Source: Gracilibacillus oryzae (GTDB lineage Bacteria > Bacillota > Bacilli > Bacillales > Amphibacillaceae). Taken from it: DNA of 41,420 bases. Under the pieces are notes generated by a model. That model ran no database searches and was not told the origin of the DNA. It worked only from the letters and a program-made list of their open reading frames with translations. The position numbers were made by a program, and so were the translations under genes. The DNA lies in contig NZ_ML762424.1 in assembly GCF_009498735.1 (NCBI RefSeq), positions 44,298-85,717 of the forward strand. The letters run 5' to 3'. This document shows positions 7,285 through 15,927 of this stretch, one piece after another (the stretch's first letter is position 1; every line of letters begins with the position of its first letter).

Positions 7285-7950
7285 TTAATCAAACTCCTTC
7301 TTATGCCACTCATCATCAGGCATATATGCATCTTCTATTGAAAAGCGTTCCTCTTTAAATGGATCACCATAATTATGAAAATCATTTCGTTCCCAGAATC
7401 CTTGACGGTCTTCTTTCATAAATTCAATTCCGCGAATCCATTTTACACTTTTCCAGAAATACAAGTGTGGCACGATCAGACGGAATGGATAGCCATGTTT
7501 TGGTGTTAATGGTTTCCCATCATAGCTGTGGGCAATTAATATATCTTCTTTCAGTAAATCTTCTAAAGGTACATTGCTTTCATAATCATGATCACCATAA
7601 ACCATCACATATTTTGCCGTGTCTTTTACATTGATTGCTTCTAAAAAGTCAGTAAATTTCACACCAGTAAAGGTATTATCAAATTTCGACCAGCGAGTAA
7701 CACAATGAATGTCACGCACGATCGACGTCTGTGGCATTTTCATTAAATCATCATAAGTGAATACTGTTTCTTCTTCCACCTCGCCAAAAACGCGTAAATT
7801 CCAGTCTTTTAAATCATATTCCGGTACTTCTCCTTCATGAAGAATAGGAAACTTTTCCGTTAATGTTTGTCCTGGCGGTAATCGATCCCCATATTTCTCA
7901 TTTCTTGGCGGTACTTTGGATTTTTTCAAACGATCTGCTTTTTTTGACAT
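7285..7950 (-). CDS. Molybdopterin-dependent oxidoreductase, sulfite oxidase fold (YuiH-like)
   Basis: A 221-residue cytosolic protein of the oxidoreductase molybdopterin-binding family, resembling B. subtilis YuiH. The molybdenum-ligand cysteine is C83 in IHCVTRWS; further family motifs are FTGVKF, LTPKHGYPFRLIVPHLYFWKSVKWIRGIEF in the C-terminal part. There is no Tat or Sec signal and no dimerisation domain, unlike true sulfite oxidases or MsrP. It sits inside the nucleoside transport operon (20 bp after the last permease, 1 bp before the phosphorylase). No molybdenum-cofactor genes are in the window, but the nitrate reductase genes at the right edge imply the host makes it. The physiological substrate is unknown. 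Confidence 0.85.
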   Translation of the reverse strand: MSKKADRLKKSKVPPRNEKYGDRLPPGQTLTEKFPILHEGEVPEYDLKDWNLRVFGEVEEETVFTYDDLMKMPQTSIVRDIHCVTRWSKFDNTFTGVKFTDFLEAINVKDTAKYVMVYGDHDYESNVPLEDLLKEDILIAHSYDGKPLTPKHGYPFRLIVPHLYFWKSVKWIRGIEFMKEDRQGFWERNDFHNYGDPFKEERFSIEDAYMPDDEWHKKEFD

Positions 7951-7970
7951 AGTGAGAACCTCCCCTGAAT

Positions 7971-8894
7971 TTATCTTGAACTTCCTGCACTATTTTTCAG
8001 TGCACTTAATTGTGTTTTATCTTTAAAAATGAACATTGCCAAAATTGTTATTACATATGGCAGCATCAGTGTAAAGTTTGTTGGTACATTTAAACCTTGT
8101 AATCTGATACTGATTGCTTCCGTAAAACCGAACAACCCACTTGATAAGAACACACCGATCGGATTCGACTGACCAAGCATTGTTGCAACAAGGGCAATAA
8201 AACCACGGCCTGCTGTCATATTTTCACTGAACATTGTAACTTGTCCCAATGAAAGCTGTGCCCCTGCTAACGCACATAATACACCAGAAATCAGAACTGC
8301 CTGATACTGAATTCTTTTTACCTTTATCCCCTGGCTTTTCGCAGCAATCGGGTTAATGCCGACAGCATCAAAGTGTGAACCTGCAACACTTTTCTTGAAA
8401 AAGAAATACATTACGATTGTGCACAAAATCCCTAAATAAACAATGGGGGACTGGCCTGACAAAAGATTGCCGAGCAATGGAATCTGATCAATCACCGGAA
8501 TCTCCCATGTAGGCAAGCCTTGCATTTCATTATTATAGTAAGCACCTTGAACGTCAAAAATGGTTCGCAATGCAAATGTGGTTATACCAATTGATAAAAA
8601 GTTGATCGCAATCCCTGTTACAATCATATTCGCTTGTAAGTTAATCGTCATATATGCATATAATGCAGAGAATATAGTTGTACCAATAACGGCAATCAGG
8701 ATCGCCAGCCAGACATTATGTGTATAGGCATTTGCTGCAACCCCAAGAAATGCTCCCATAAGCATCAAACCATCTAACCCTACATTAAAGACACCAACAC
8801 GTGAACAAATCGCACCACCTAATCCTGCCAATAGAAGAGGGGCCATCATCCGTAATGTCGAATTGATTAAAGATAAATCAAATAAACTCTCCAT
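7971..8894 (-). CDS. nupQ: Nucleoside ABC transporter permease (NupQ/YufQ type)
   Basis: A 307-residue inner-membrane permease of the branched-chain-amino-acid/ribose permease superfamily (BPD_transp_2), with 8-9 hydrophobic segments. Diagnostic stretches: LLLAGLGGAICSRVGVFNVGLDGLML near the N-terminus and AGRGFIALVATMLGQSNPIG in the C-terminal half, both shared with BmpA-dependent nucleoside importers. It starts 1 bp after the stop of its partner permease. The four-gene set corresponds to B. subtilis nupNOPQ, which imports guanosine and related nucleosides. Confidence 0.88.
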   Translation of the reverse strand: MESLFDLSLINSTLRMMAPLLLAGLGGAICSRVGVFNVGLDGLMLMGAFLGVAANAYTHNVWLAILIAVIGTTIFSALYAYMTINLQANMIVTGIAINFLSIGITTFALRTIFDVQGAYYNNEMQGLPTWEIPVIDQIPLLGNLLSGQSPIVYLGILCTIVMYFFFKKSVAGSHFDAVGINPIAAKSQGIKVKRIQYQAVLISGVLCALAGAQLSLGQVTMFSENMTAGRGFIALVATMLGQSNPIGVFLSSGLFGFTEAISIRLQGLNVPTNFTLMLPYVITILAMFIFKDKTQLSALKNSAGSSR

Positions 8895-8895
8895 C

Positions 8896-9957
8896 TTATT
8901 TCCCCTCTTTCTTTCTCTGGTTTAGAAAATTCATCGTGAATTTTGCTGAAATAAATAAAATTAATACTGCCTGAATAATACCGGAAATAGAGTTTGGTAC
9001 ATCTGTATTTCTTTCTACTCCTAAAGATCCTGTATCAAGTGCCGCTAAGAAAATAGCAACAACCGTTGTCCCAATTGGATTGGAATTAGCTAAGAGAGCT
9101 GCCATTAAGCCTGTCCATGCAAACTGCGGATTGGATAATGCTCCTTCAATAAATCGGTAATGTATCCCAAGTACTTCCACACTTCCTGCAAGACCTGCAA
9201 GCATACCGCTGATTAATAGACTTGTAAACATTATCTTCTTCCGGTTAATCCCGCCATATTGAGCAAAGAAGACGTTTTGTCCTAACATTCTAACTTCATA
9301 GCCAAATGTAGTTCTTTTCATAATAAAAGCAATCACGATTGCAAGAATGATAGCAATAACAAACCCATAATGAAGGTTCATCCCTGTTAATAACTTTGGA
9401 AGACGGCTTGCCTCATCCACCATAACGGTTTGCGGAACACCACCGGCACTTGATGTGTCACGGAATGGCTCACTTACAAGATAACCAGCAAACAATACAG
9501 CTATATAGTTTAATAGCAATGTAGAGATTAGCAGATTGATCTGAAACCGCTGCTCCATCCATCCCGCTAAAAAGGAATAAAGGCCTGCAATTAACATCCC
9601 TGCTATGATGGAAATAACCATATTAAGCAAGCCTTGAAACGGCAAGTAAACTGTAACAATTGCGGTTGTAACAGCTCCCATGACAAGCTGTCCTTCTGCC
9701 CCTAAATTGAAAAATCCGGCACGAAAGGCAAAGGCAACACCTAAACCTGCTAGTATAATAGGAATAGCCCTTTCTAATGTATTGGTAAGAAAATAGAGAT
9801 TACCAAACGCACCATCCCACATCTCCTGGTATGTGACAATAACAGACTCCCCTGACAGCATAATCGCTATAGTACCAACCAGAAGTCCGACAATGACTGC
9901 TAATAATGGTTGAATGAAAACAGTGGCATTTGTCTTCAGTTTATTCATTGTTACCAC
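8896..9957 (-). CDS. nupP: Nucleoside ABC transporter permease (NupP/YufP type)
   Basis: A 353-residue membrane protein, the larger permease of the pair. Seen: ILAGLGVAFAFRAGFFNLGAEGQ (family signature following the second helix), a long run of helices, and FAWTGLMAALLANSNPIGT toward the C-terminus. Its start overlaps the end of the ATPase gene by 17 bp, indicating tight coupling. It should form a heterodimer with the following permease. Confidence 0.88.
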   Translation of the reverse strand: MVTMNKLKTNATVFIQPLLAVIVGLLVGTIAIMLSGESVIVTYQEMWDGAFGNLYFLTNTLERAIPIILAGLGVAFAFRAGFFNLGAEGQLVMGAVTTAIVTVYLPFQGLLNMVISIIAGMLIAGLYSFLAGWMEQRFQINLLISTLLLNYIAVLFAGYLVSEPFRDTSSAGGVPQTVMVDEASRLPKLLTGMNLHYGFVIAIILAIVIAFIMKRTTFGYEVRMLGQNVFFAQYGGINRKKIMFTSLLISGMLAGLAGSVEVLGIHYRFIEGALSNPQFAWTGLMAALLANSNPIGTTVVAIFLAALDTGSLGVERNTDVPNSISGIIQAVLILFISAKFTMNFLNQRKKEGK

Positions 9958-11446
9958 CTGCCATTAAAATACTTAATTTCTCTTCACTAGCATTTTGGTG
10001 ATCAAACTCACCGACAATTTTCCCTTCATACATAACGAATACACGGTCGGACAATGCTAATATCTCGGACAACTCTGATGAGATAAGCAATACAGCATCA
10101 CCATTATTTCGTTTTTCGATCAGTTGTTCATGAATAAATTCCATTGCACCAATGTCTACACCCCGTGTTGGCTCAGCTGCTAACAAAAACGGTGTATTTT
10201 TCTGTATTTCCCTTGCGGCGATCAGCTTCTGTAAGTTACCTCCAGACAGAAACTGTGCACTTGTATCTATAGAGGTTGTTTTTACATTAAACTTCTTAAC
10301 ACTTTCTGCAACATATCGGCGAATTTCTTTTAATTTTAATACACCAGCCTTTTGAAATGCCGGTTTTGCATAGTCTGTCATCATCATATTGTCTACAAGA
10401 TTGGCTTCTTTCGCTGCACCCCATAAGTAGCGGTCTTCCGGTATATGAGACAACCCCTGGTCCCTTATCTGTTTAACCGATCGGTTTGTCATATCTGCAC
10501 CATTTAATGTAACAGATCCTTTGTTAACTGGAGCTAAACCTGTTATTGCCTGAATAAGCTCAGATTGACCATTTCCTGAAACACCAGCTATCCCGACAAT
10601 CTCTCCTTGCCGCACCTGAAGGGTAACATCATCAAGCAACGTTTTGCCGCTTTTTTTTGACGTCATCTCTATGTTTTTAATGGACAGTATTTCATTACCT
10701 TTTTCGATACTTGGCAATGGGTTATTTTTTAATTCTCTTCCAACCATTAAACGAGACAATTCTTCGGGATTGGTATCTTTCGTTGTTAAGGTTCCTGTTA
10801 CTTTGCCATCACGTAAAACAGTCACACGGTCCGCGATTTCCATCACTTCATTTAGTTTGTGTGTGATTAAGATAATACTTTTGCCCATTTTTACTAATTC
10901 TCGTAAGCTCACTAGCAGTTCTTTCACCTCAAGTGGTGTTAACACAGCAGTTGGTTCATCAAGGATGATAACATCTGCGCCCTGGTATAACACTTTCAAA
11001 ATTTCTACACGCTGCTGAATTCCGACTGGAGCGTCGCCTGCAATATCTAATGGATTTATTTTCATTCCGAATTTTTCTGCTAATTGAGCTACTTCATCCG
11101 CAGCTTTCTTGCGATCATATCGCCAGCCCTTTTTTGGTTCATGATGGAAGACAACATTCTCTGCGATCGTAAAAGGAGGAAAAAGCATAAAATGCTGGTG
11201 AACCATTCCGATCCCTAATTCTATTGCAATATTCGGATTGTCAATATTCTGTTTTTTTCCATTAATAAAAATATCGCCAGAGGTTGGTTTTTCCATCCCA
11301 TAGAGCATGCGCATAAGCGTTGTTTTTCCTGCACCATTCTCGCCAACAATCGCATGTATCTCCTGCTTGTTTAATGAGAAACTCACCTGGTCATTTGCTT
11401 TAAAATCACCATATTTTTTTGTTATATCCTTTAGTTCTAACAACAA
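9941..11446 (-). CDS. nupO: Nucleoside ABC transporter ATPase, tandem-domain (NupO/YufO type)
   Basis: A 501-residue double ATPase. Domain 1 has Walker A GENGAGKTTLMR (about 36-47), a degenerate signature VGIQQRVEILK and Walker B VIILDEPTAVLTP; domain 2 has the degenerate Walker A GVSGNGQSE, signature LSGGNLQK and AAEPTRGVD. Such tandem ATPases serve sugar and BmpA-type nucleoside importers. Start is TTG at 11446 with AAGAAGGTG 8 bases upstream. It is separated from the lipoprotein gene by a 117-bp gap holding a hairpin, which would let the binding protein be made in excess. Confidence 0.88.
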   Translation of the reverse strand: MLLELKDITKKYGDFKANDQVSFSLNKQEIHAIVGENGAGKTTLMRMLYGMEKPTSGDIFINGKKQNIDNPNIAIELGIGMVHQHFMLFPPFTIAENVVFHHEPKKGWRYDRKKAADEVAQLAEKFGMKINPLDIAGDAPVGIQQRVEILKVLYQGADVIILDEPTAVLTPLEVKELLVSLRELVKMGKSIILITHKLNEVMEIADRVTVLRDGKVTGTLTTKDTNPEELSRLMVGRELKNNPLPSIEKGNEILSIKNIEMTSKKSGKTLLDDVTLQVRQGEIVGIAGVSGNGQSELIQAITGLAPVNKGSVTLNGADMTNRSVKQIRDQGLSHIPEDRYLWGAAKEANLVDNMMMTDYAKPAFQKAGVLKLKEIRRYVAESVKKFNVKTTSIDTSAQFLSGGNLQKLIAAREIQKNTPFLLAAEPTRGVDIGAMEFIHEQLIEKRNNGDAVLLISSELSEILALSDRVFVMYEGKIVGEFDHQNASEEKLSILMAGGNNE

Positions 11447-11525
11447 TGGGAATACACCTTCTTTGCTTAAATAATAAGAAGTTAACGTTACATCTATGTA
11501 AAAAAGTCCAAAATTAAGTAAGAAT

Positions 11526-11549
11526 GGGCTGCTTATAGGAAAGCAGCCC
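11526..11549 (-). terminator. Intercistronic hairpin after the nucleoside-binding lipoprotein gene
   Basis: GGGCTGC (11526-11532) / GCAGCCC (11543-11549), extendable by AA/TT, sits 15 bp beyond the lipoprotein stop. It lacks an immediate T tail, so it is more likely a partial terminator or 3'-end stabiliser than a full stop for the operon. Confidence 0.6.
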
Positions 11550-11563
11550 GTAGTTCTATTGAT

Positions 11564-12601
11564 TTATTGTGCTAATGGATTAGTTACTGTTAATTCACCT
11601 GAAATAATCTGATCTTTTAATTCTGTTACTTTATCAATTGTTTCCTGACCAATAAAGTCACTTAACGGGGATTCTGATTCTGCTGTTACAAATGTTAGAC
11701 CAACACCATCTTCAGCAACACCGAATGATTGTGTTCCTGTTTCAAAATTACCTTCCCCATATTCTTTTACAAAGTCATATGCTACAACATCTGTATTTTT
11801 TAATTGAGATAATACAATGTGTTCCGGGTCATCAGTTGTTCTGTCAATATCTTGTCCTGACGTGTAGAAACCTTCTTCTTTTGCTGCTTCGAATACACCT
11901 AAATCACTAACAGCAGATGCTGCAGCGATAAAATCAGCACCATTTGCATTTTGCTGCAGTGCAATTTCCTTCGCTTTGGCTGGATCTGCAAAACTTCCTA
12001 CATAGCTTGAAAGAACTTCTGCCTCACTATTTACATGCGCGACACCTTCTTCAAAGCCTGATTTATATTTATTGATTTGCGGTACATCCATTGCCAGGAC
12101 AATACCAATTTTATTTGTTTCTGTTGAAAGCCCTGCTGCTGCACCTAATAAAAAGCTTGCTTCATATTCGCGGAATTCCGCACTTTTTACATTTGGTAAA
12201 TCTACTACTGCATCAATAATCGCAAAATCCTGTTCAGGGTTTTGTTCTGCAACACGTGTTAAAGCATCTACTGCATCAAATGTTGCTGTTAAAATTAAAT
12301 CATAGTCTTCTGCTACGGCTACTTGAAGATTTTGTTCAATTTCTGTCGGATCTGAAGACTCAATTACATTTACTTCTAAACCAGCTTCATCTGCTGCTTT
12401 CGTAGCACCATCAGAGATTTGCTGAAAAAAAGGGTTTACCCCGATTTTATCTGTTAATACGACTGCAACTCTTTTTGCATCTTCACTTGAATTCCCACTA
12501 TTGCCTGACTCATCAGCTGCATCACTGTCATTACTAGTTCCACATGCTGCTAACAGTACGACAAGGACAGCAGACAATAACCATAATAACCTTCTCTTCA
12601 T
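11564..12601 (-). CDS. nupN: BmpA-family nucleoside-binding lipoprotein
   Basis: A 345-residue extracellular lipoprotein. The N-terminus MKRRLLWLLSAVLVVLLAAC is a lipoprotein signal peptide with lipobox LAAC (C20), followed by a Ser/Asp/Asn-rich linker. The mature part matches the Bmp family: AVVLTDKIGVNPFFQQISDG, IGIVLAMDVPQINKYKSGFEEG and VGSFADPAKAKEIALQQ. It captures nucleosides for the ATPase and permeases encoded downstream. It is preceded by AGGGGGA and its own promoter, so its transcript starts right after the BMC locus. The acidic composition of the mature part suits a halotolerant host. Confidence 0.9.
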   Translation of the reverse strand: MKRRLLWLLSAVLVVLLAACGTSNDSDAADESGNSGNSSEDAKRVAVVLTDKIGVNPFFQQISDGATKAADEAGLEVNVIESSDPTEIEQNLQVAVAEDYDLILTATFDAVDALTRVAEQNPEQDFAIIDAVVDLPNVKSAEFREYEASFLLGAAAGLSTETNKIGIVLAMDVPQINKYKSGFEEGVAHVNSEAEVLSSYVGSFADPAKAKEIALQQNANGADFIAAASAVSDLGVFEAAKEEGFYTSGQDIDRTTDDPEHIVLSQLKNTDVVAYDFVKEYGEGNFETGTQSFGVAEDGVGLTFVTAESESPLSDFIGQETIDKVTELKDQIISGELTVTNPLAQ

Positions 12602-12654
12602 TTTGATAGTCCCCCTAATTTTCCTCTAAGCTTTTGGCGTTCTTGCATAACGTG

Positions 12655-12683
12655 ATTATAATGAACAATGTACAGAAAATCAA
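12655..12683 (-). promoter_or_regulatory. Sigma-A promoter of the nucleoside transporter operon
   Basis: On the minus strand TTGATT (12678-12683), 17 bp, TATAAT (12655-12660): perfect -10, four of six at -35. It makes the nucleoside operon a separate transcript although it follows the BMC genes closely. Confidence 0.75.
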
Positions 12684-12688
12684 TCTTT

Positions 12689-12711
12689 TTTCGACAAATT
12701 CTGAAAATTTA
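12689..12711 (-). promoter_or_regulatory. CodY-like operator upstream of the nucleoside operon
   Basis: Minus-strand AATTTTCAGAATTTG (12695-12709) matches 12 of 15 positions of the CodY consensus AATTTTCWGAAAATT. It overlaps the stop codon of the CoA-transferase beta gene and ends 12 bp before the -35 hexamer. The longer block 12689-12711 recurs, with one base inserted, upstream of metY at 28424-28447. CodY control of nupN is known in B. subtilis. Confidence 0.6.
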
Positions 12712-13428
12712 AAATTCCACTGACCTGTAATCATATGGATCGATTTGTTTTAACATTTGCAGCTGTTTTGCTGTCGGCTCTTTCGTGTACCGTACCTCAT
12801 CATAAATCAGTTCGAAGCCTGTTTGCTTCTGCACTTCTTCTAATGTTGTATGCGGGTGAATCGAATCAAGCTGCAGTTTTCCATTTTTGAAAACAAATAC
12901 ACATAATGGTGTCACAATTTTCCATAAGTTCCCTCTTGTTGTTACAAATTCAACTTGTTCAACAAACGTTCGAGGATCATGCTTTGTCCGCCAGATGATC
13001 GCTTTTTTGGCAGTCGGGATCAAAACAGCACTCCCTGCCCCGCCTGGTAAACGAACTTTTGGCTTATGATAATCACCTATCACCGATGCATTCACATTTC
13101 CGTTAATATCAAACTGAATTCCACCTAAAAAGGCGACGTCCAGTTTGCCGCGCATCGACAGATCAAAAATCTGATCAAGCGGGAAATAGGATTCTCCTGC
13201 TTCCACTAAATCTGAACCAGCAGAAGAATAGGAGGATTGCTTAACAGAACTTGGATTCACACCACCCGGAATGTTTAAATGCACGAGATTTGGTGCATGT
13301 AATTTTCTTGCCAGATGCATTGCTACCATCGGCATTTGCGAGGATACACCATGAAAAACTGTCTCTCCGTCCTTGAGCATATCTGCAATTGTACATGTCA
13401 TTAAATCACTGATCCGATAATTTACCAT
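12709..13428 (-). CDS. CoA-transferase family I, beta-like subunit (catalytic Glu apparently absent)
   Basis: A 239-residue protein resembling the beta subunit of glutaconate/3-oxoacid CoA-transferases: FLGGIQFDINGNVNASVIGDYHKPKVRLPGGAGSA in the centre and VTTRGNLWKIVTP after it. In true transferases a catalytic Glu precedes a Gly in the first third (VESG in Acidaminococcus GctB); here the matching segment reads HLNIPGGVNP (50-59) with no Glu. Class I homologues without this Glu include the IpdAB ring-opening hydrolases, so the enzyme may not be a transferase. It overlaps the alpha gene by 7 bp and ends the BMC gene series. The alignment is from memory. Confidence 0.75.
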   Translation of the reverse strand: MVNYRISDLMTCTIADMLKDGETVFHGVSSQMPMVAMHLARKLHAPNLVHLNIPGGVNPSSVKQSSYSSAGSDLVEAGESYFPLDQIFDLSMRGKLDVAFLGGIQFDINGNVNASVIGDYHKPKVRLPGGAGSAVLIPTAKKAIIWRTKHDPRTFVEQVEFVTTRGNLWKIVTPLCVFVFKNGKLQLDSIHPHTTLEEVQKQTGFELIYDEVRYTKEPTAKQLQMLKQIDPYDYRSVEF

Positions 13429-14264
13429 GTTCTGTTCCTCCTCTCATGCTGATAATCTTTTTTATCATACTTTCTGACAAACTCTATAATTTCCTGTTTC
13501 TCTTTTAAGCCGATAAATTCTCGTAATGCTTTTTCATCCACATCATATTTTTTATAACAAGAAGCAGGTGCTGCTCCGCCCGGAACATGAACAACGGCAT
13601 CAACCAAAAATGCCGGAATATCGATCTTCTCTTTGTTTTGTTTGATTCGAAAAGGTGAAACGACCTGTTCTGTTGTAATAATCACACGATCTGCTGCCCG
13701 GGACATTAAGACATCCTCGAATTTCGGTCCATCTATGATCGCATTTCCTTCTTCATCACATTCCTGTACATGAATGACGGCAACATCCGGAAAAATGGTG
13801 CGGACTAATGTAACAGGTTCCCCTGTAAATGGATCTTCCACGACAACAAAATAGTCATTATGTTCAAGCAGATCCCCATATTTCAAGCCACTGACAGGCA
13901 TAAACGGAACATTTGCTGATGCACCCCTTAATGCACTGATTACAGTGTAGCAAGCATGTTCATTTGCTTTGACCTCACCTGTCTGAACAGCCTTGCGGTA
14001 ATGTGGCGGCAGCCCGTAAACTGTCTCATAGCTTACAAACCCAGCATCCACTGTACCAACTGCTCCAACTGCACATAACAGATCAATATCATGTGCTCCG
14101 GCAGTTTTTACAAGTCTCAATTCCTTTTTCTCTTGTCTGGCAAGTTCTCTGACAAATGCCATCGGTGCACGGTGCAAAACATTCCCGCCCAGTGCAACGG
14201 TTGATTGATTCGAAATCGTTCCTGCTGCTTCTTTCAATGATTGTAATTTATACAATATCTTCAC
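13422..14264 (-). CDS. CoA-transferase family I, alpha-like subunit
   Basis: A 280-residue partner of the following beta-like gene. Seen: STVALGGNVLHRAPMAFV (glycine-rich N-terminal loop), LVKTAGAHDIDLL, GFVSYETVYGLPPHYRKAVQTG, EHACYTVISALRGA and VPFMPVSGLKYGDLL. These features fit the GctA/IpdA branch rather than acetate CoA-transferase. It starts 15 bp after the flavoprotein gene and is probably co-transcribed with the BMC operon. It may move CoA between the acyl-CoA made in the BMC and a carboxylate, or hydrolyse or open an acyl-CoA. No encapsulation-like helix is seen, so it is probably cytosolic. Confidence 0.8.
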   Translation of the reverse strand: MKILYKLQSLKEAAGTISNQSTVALGGNVLHRAPMAFVRELARQEKKELRLVKTAGAHDIDLLCAVGAVGTVDAGFVSYETVYGLPPHYRKAVQTGEVKANEHACYTVISALRGASANVPFMPVSGLKYGDLLEHNDYFVVVEDPFTGEPVTLVRTIFPDVAVIHVQECDEEGNAIIDGPKFEDVLMSRAADRVIITTEQVVSPFRIKQNKEKIDIPAFLVDAVVHVPGGAAPASCYKKYDVDEKALREFIGLKEKQEIIEFVRKYDKKDYQHERRNRTW

Positions 14265-14279
14265 CTCCAGCTGGCCTTT

Positions 14280-15611
14280 CTATTTTACTGCAGTGCTCGC
14301 AATATGTACGGCATCCCAAACGCCTGCAAATGGCGGTGCGTAACATAAGTCTGTCATTCCCAGTTCATCTGCCGGCATATTGTTCTGAATGGCGATGGCA
14401 AACATATCGATCCGCATTACTGCTCCAGATTCGCCGATTGCTTGTGCTCCCAATATACGCTTTGTCCGCTTTTCGCAAACAATTTTTATCCATAAAGGTT
14501 TTTGCCCAGGATAATAACCAGGATGATTCGCTGCTTTGACAAATTCTGTTGTATAATCAATCGCTAAGTCTTTTGCTTCCTGTTCGGAAAGCCCTGTTCT
14601 TGCTAATTCAAGATCAATAATCTTCACTGCAGCACTGCCTAATGTGCCAATATATTTGTGATGTGAGCCAGCTATATTCTCACCAGCGATACGGCCGCAT
14701 TTATTCGCATTCGTTCCAAGCGGCAAATAAGTATTTTCTTGTTTAACATAATGATAGACTTCTGCACAATCACCTGCTGCATAAATATCTTCCACCGTTG
14801 TACGCATTTCACGGTCAATCACAATTGCTCCATTATCAGCAAGCTTTATATCTGTACCCTGCAGGAACTTCGTTGCAGGCTTCACACCAATCGACATAAT
14901 CACTAAATCAGCCTCATAATCTGATTTATCAGTAATCACTTTCTGAACAGATCCATTTCCAGAAAAACCTTTTACACTTTCATTCAAATGAAGATCGACC
15001 TGCTTTTCTTTCAAATGTGTTGTTGCGATTTCGGTTAATTCGTGGTCAAACGGTGTTAAAATTCGATCAGCCTGCTCGATAATCCGAACATTCTTGCCTA
15101 ATGTGTGCATGGCTTCAGCAAGCTCTATTCCGATATAGCCGCCTCCGACGATAACAACATTGCGGATATTCTGGTTTATGATTTTTTCTTTTAAAATAAT
15201 GCCATCTTCCATTGTTTTCAGTACATGAATATTATCAAGCTCGAGCCCATCAAATGGCGGAACGATTGGTACAGTACCTGTTGCGATCATTAACTTGTCA
15301 TATTGATCGATAAACAGCTGGCCTGAATTACTGTTTCTGACCATCACCTGTTTTCGCTCTGGAGCTACTTTGACAACTTCGTGACATGTTTTCACTTCAA
15401 TGCCACGTTCCTGGAACTCTTCCTTTGTACGGGCAATCATTTTGGTATGGTCATTATTTTCCCCTGAGACATAATAAGGGAGACCACATGCACCATAAGA
15501 CACATAGTCACCCTTCTCATATACGATAATTTCTGCCTCAGGATTTACTCTTTTTAATTTGGAAGCAGCAGACATTCCTGCTGCTACTCCGCCAATTACG
15601 ATTAGTTTCAT
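14280..15611 (-). CDS. FAD-dependent CoA-disulfide reductase / NADH oxidase family protein
   Basis: A 443-residue pyridine-nucleotide-disulfide oxidoreductase with a single active cysteine. Seen: FAD-binding VIGGVAAGMSAASKLKR (5-21), the redox Cys C42 in SYGACGLPYYVSG, NAD-binding VVIVGGGYIGIELAEAMH, FAD-contacting DIYAAGDCAEV, and a C-terminal dimerisation domain. Family members reduce CoA disulfide or oxidise NADH with oxygen. Within the BMC operon, which lacks the usual alcohol dehydrogenase, it could regenerate NAD+ for the aldehyde dehydrogenase or keep CoA reduced. It has no terminal encapsulation-like extension. RBS AGGAGA precedes the ATG. Confidence 0.85.
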   Translation of the reverse strand: MKLIVIGGVAAGMSAASKLKRVNPEAEIIVYEKGDYVSYGACGLPYYVSGENNDHTKMIARTKEEFQERGIEVKTCHEVVKVAPERKQVMVRNSNSGQLFIDQYDKLMIATGTVPIVPPFDGLELDNIHVLKTMEDGIILKEKIINQNIRNVVIVGGGYIGIELAEAMHTLGKNVRIIEQADRILTPFDHELTEIATTHLKEKQVDLHLNESVKGFSGNGSVQKVITDKSDYEADLVIMSIGVKPATKFLQGTDIKLADNGAIVIDREMRTTVEDIYAAGDCAEVYHYVKQENTYLPLGTNANKCGRIAGENIAGSHHKYIGTLGSAAVKIIDLELARTGLSEQEAKDLAIDYTTEFVKAANHPGYYPGQKPLWIKIVCEKRTKRILGAQAIGESGAVMRIDMFAIAIQNNMPADELGMTDLCYAPPFAGVWDAVHIASTAVK

Positions 15612-15644
15612 GACAGATGTCTCCTATTCGTAAAATCTGTTTTT

Positions 15645-15899
15645 TTAGAATTTTGGCTCCTGATCAACGATTCCTACAACAATCGCGTCTAATGGTGCGC
15701 TCTGAGGCAAGGCATGCTGAACTGCACTGCCAAAGCTGACTAGTACAAGTTCACCTTCCCCGGCACCGATCGTATCAGCTGCTACAAACCATTCTTTATT
15801 CTCTCCATTGTAAGGTTCTATTACTAATAACTTATATCCTTGCAATGTATCATATTTTCTTGTAGAGATTACTCTGCTTACAACTTTTCCAATTACCAT
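15645..15899 (-). CDS. BMC vertex protein (BMC-P, EutN/CcmL family)
   Basis: An 84-residue pentamer-forming shell protein that caps the vertices of the microcompartment. Seen: MVIGKVVSRVISTRKYDTLQ at the start, LLVIEP, AADTIGAGEGELVLVSFGSA (the conserved D-x-I-G-A-G-x-G-E-x-V core) and a C-terminal DAIVVGIVD. The frame opens five codons earlier, but GGAGG lies inside those codons, 8 bases from the ATG at 15897-15899, which I take as start. It is the only BMC-P gene in the locus. It lies between pduL and the flavoprotein gene. Confidence 0.95.
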   Translation of the reverse strand: MVIGKVVSRVISTRKYDTLQGYKLLVIEPYNGENKEWFVAADTIGAGEGELVLVSFGSAVQHALPQSAPLDAIVVGIVDQEPKF

Positions 15900-15927
15900 A
15901 AAATAAACCTCCATAACTGGATAAGGT

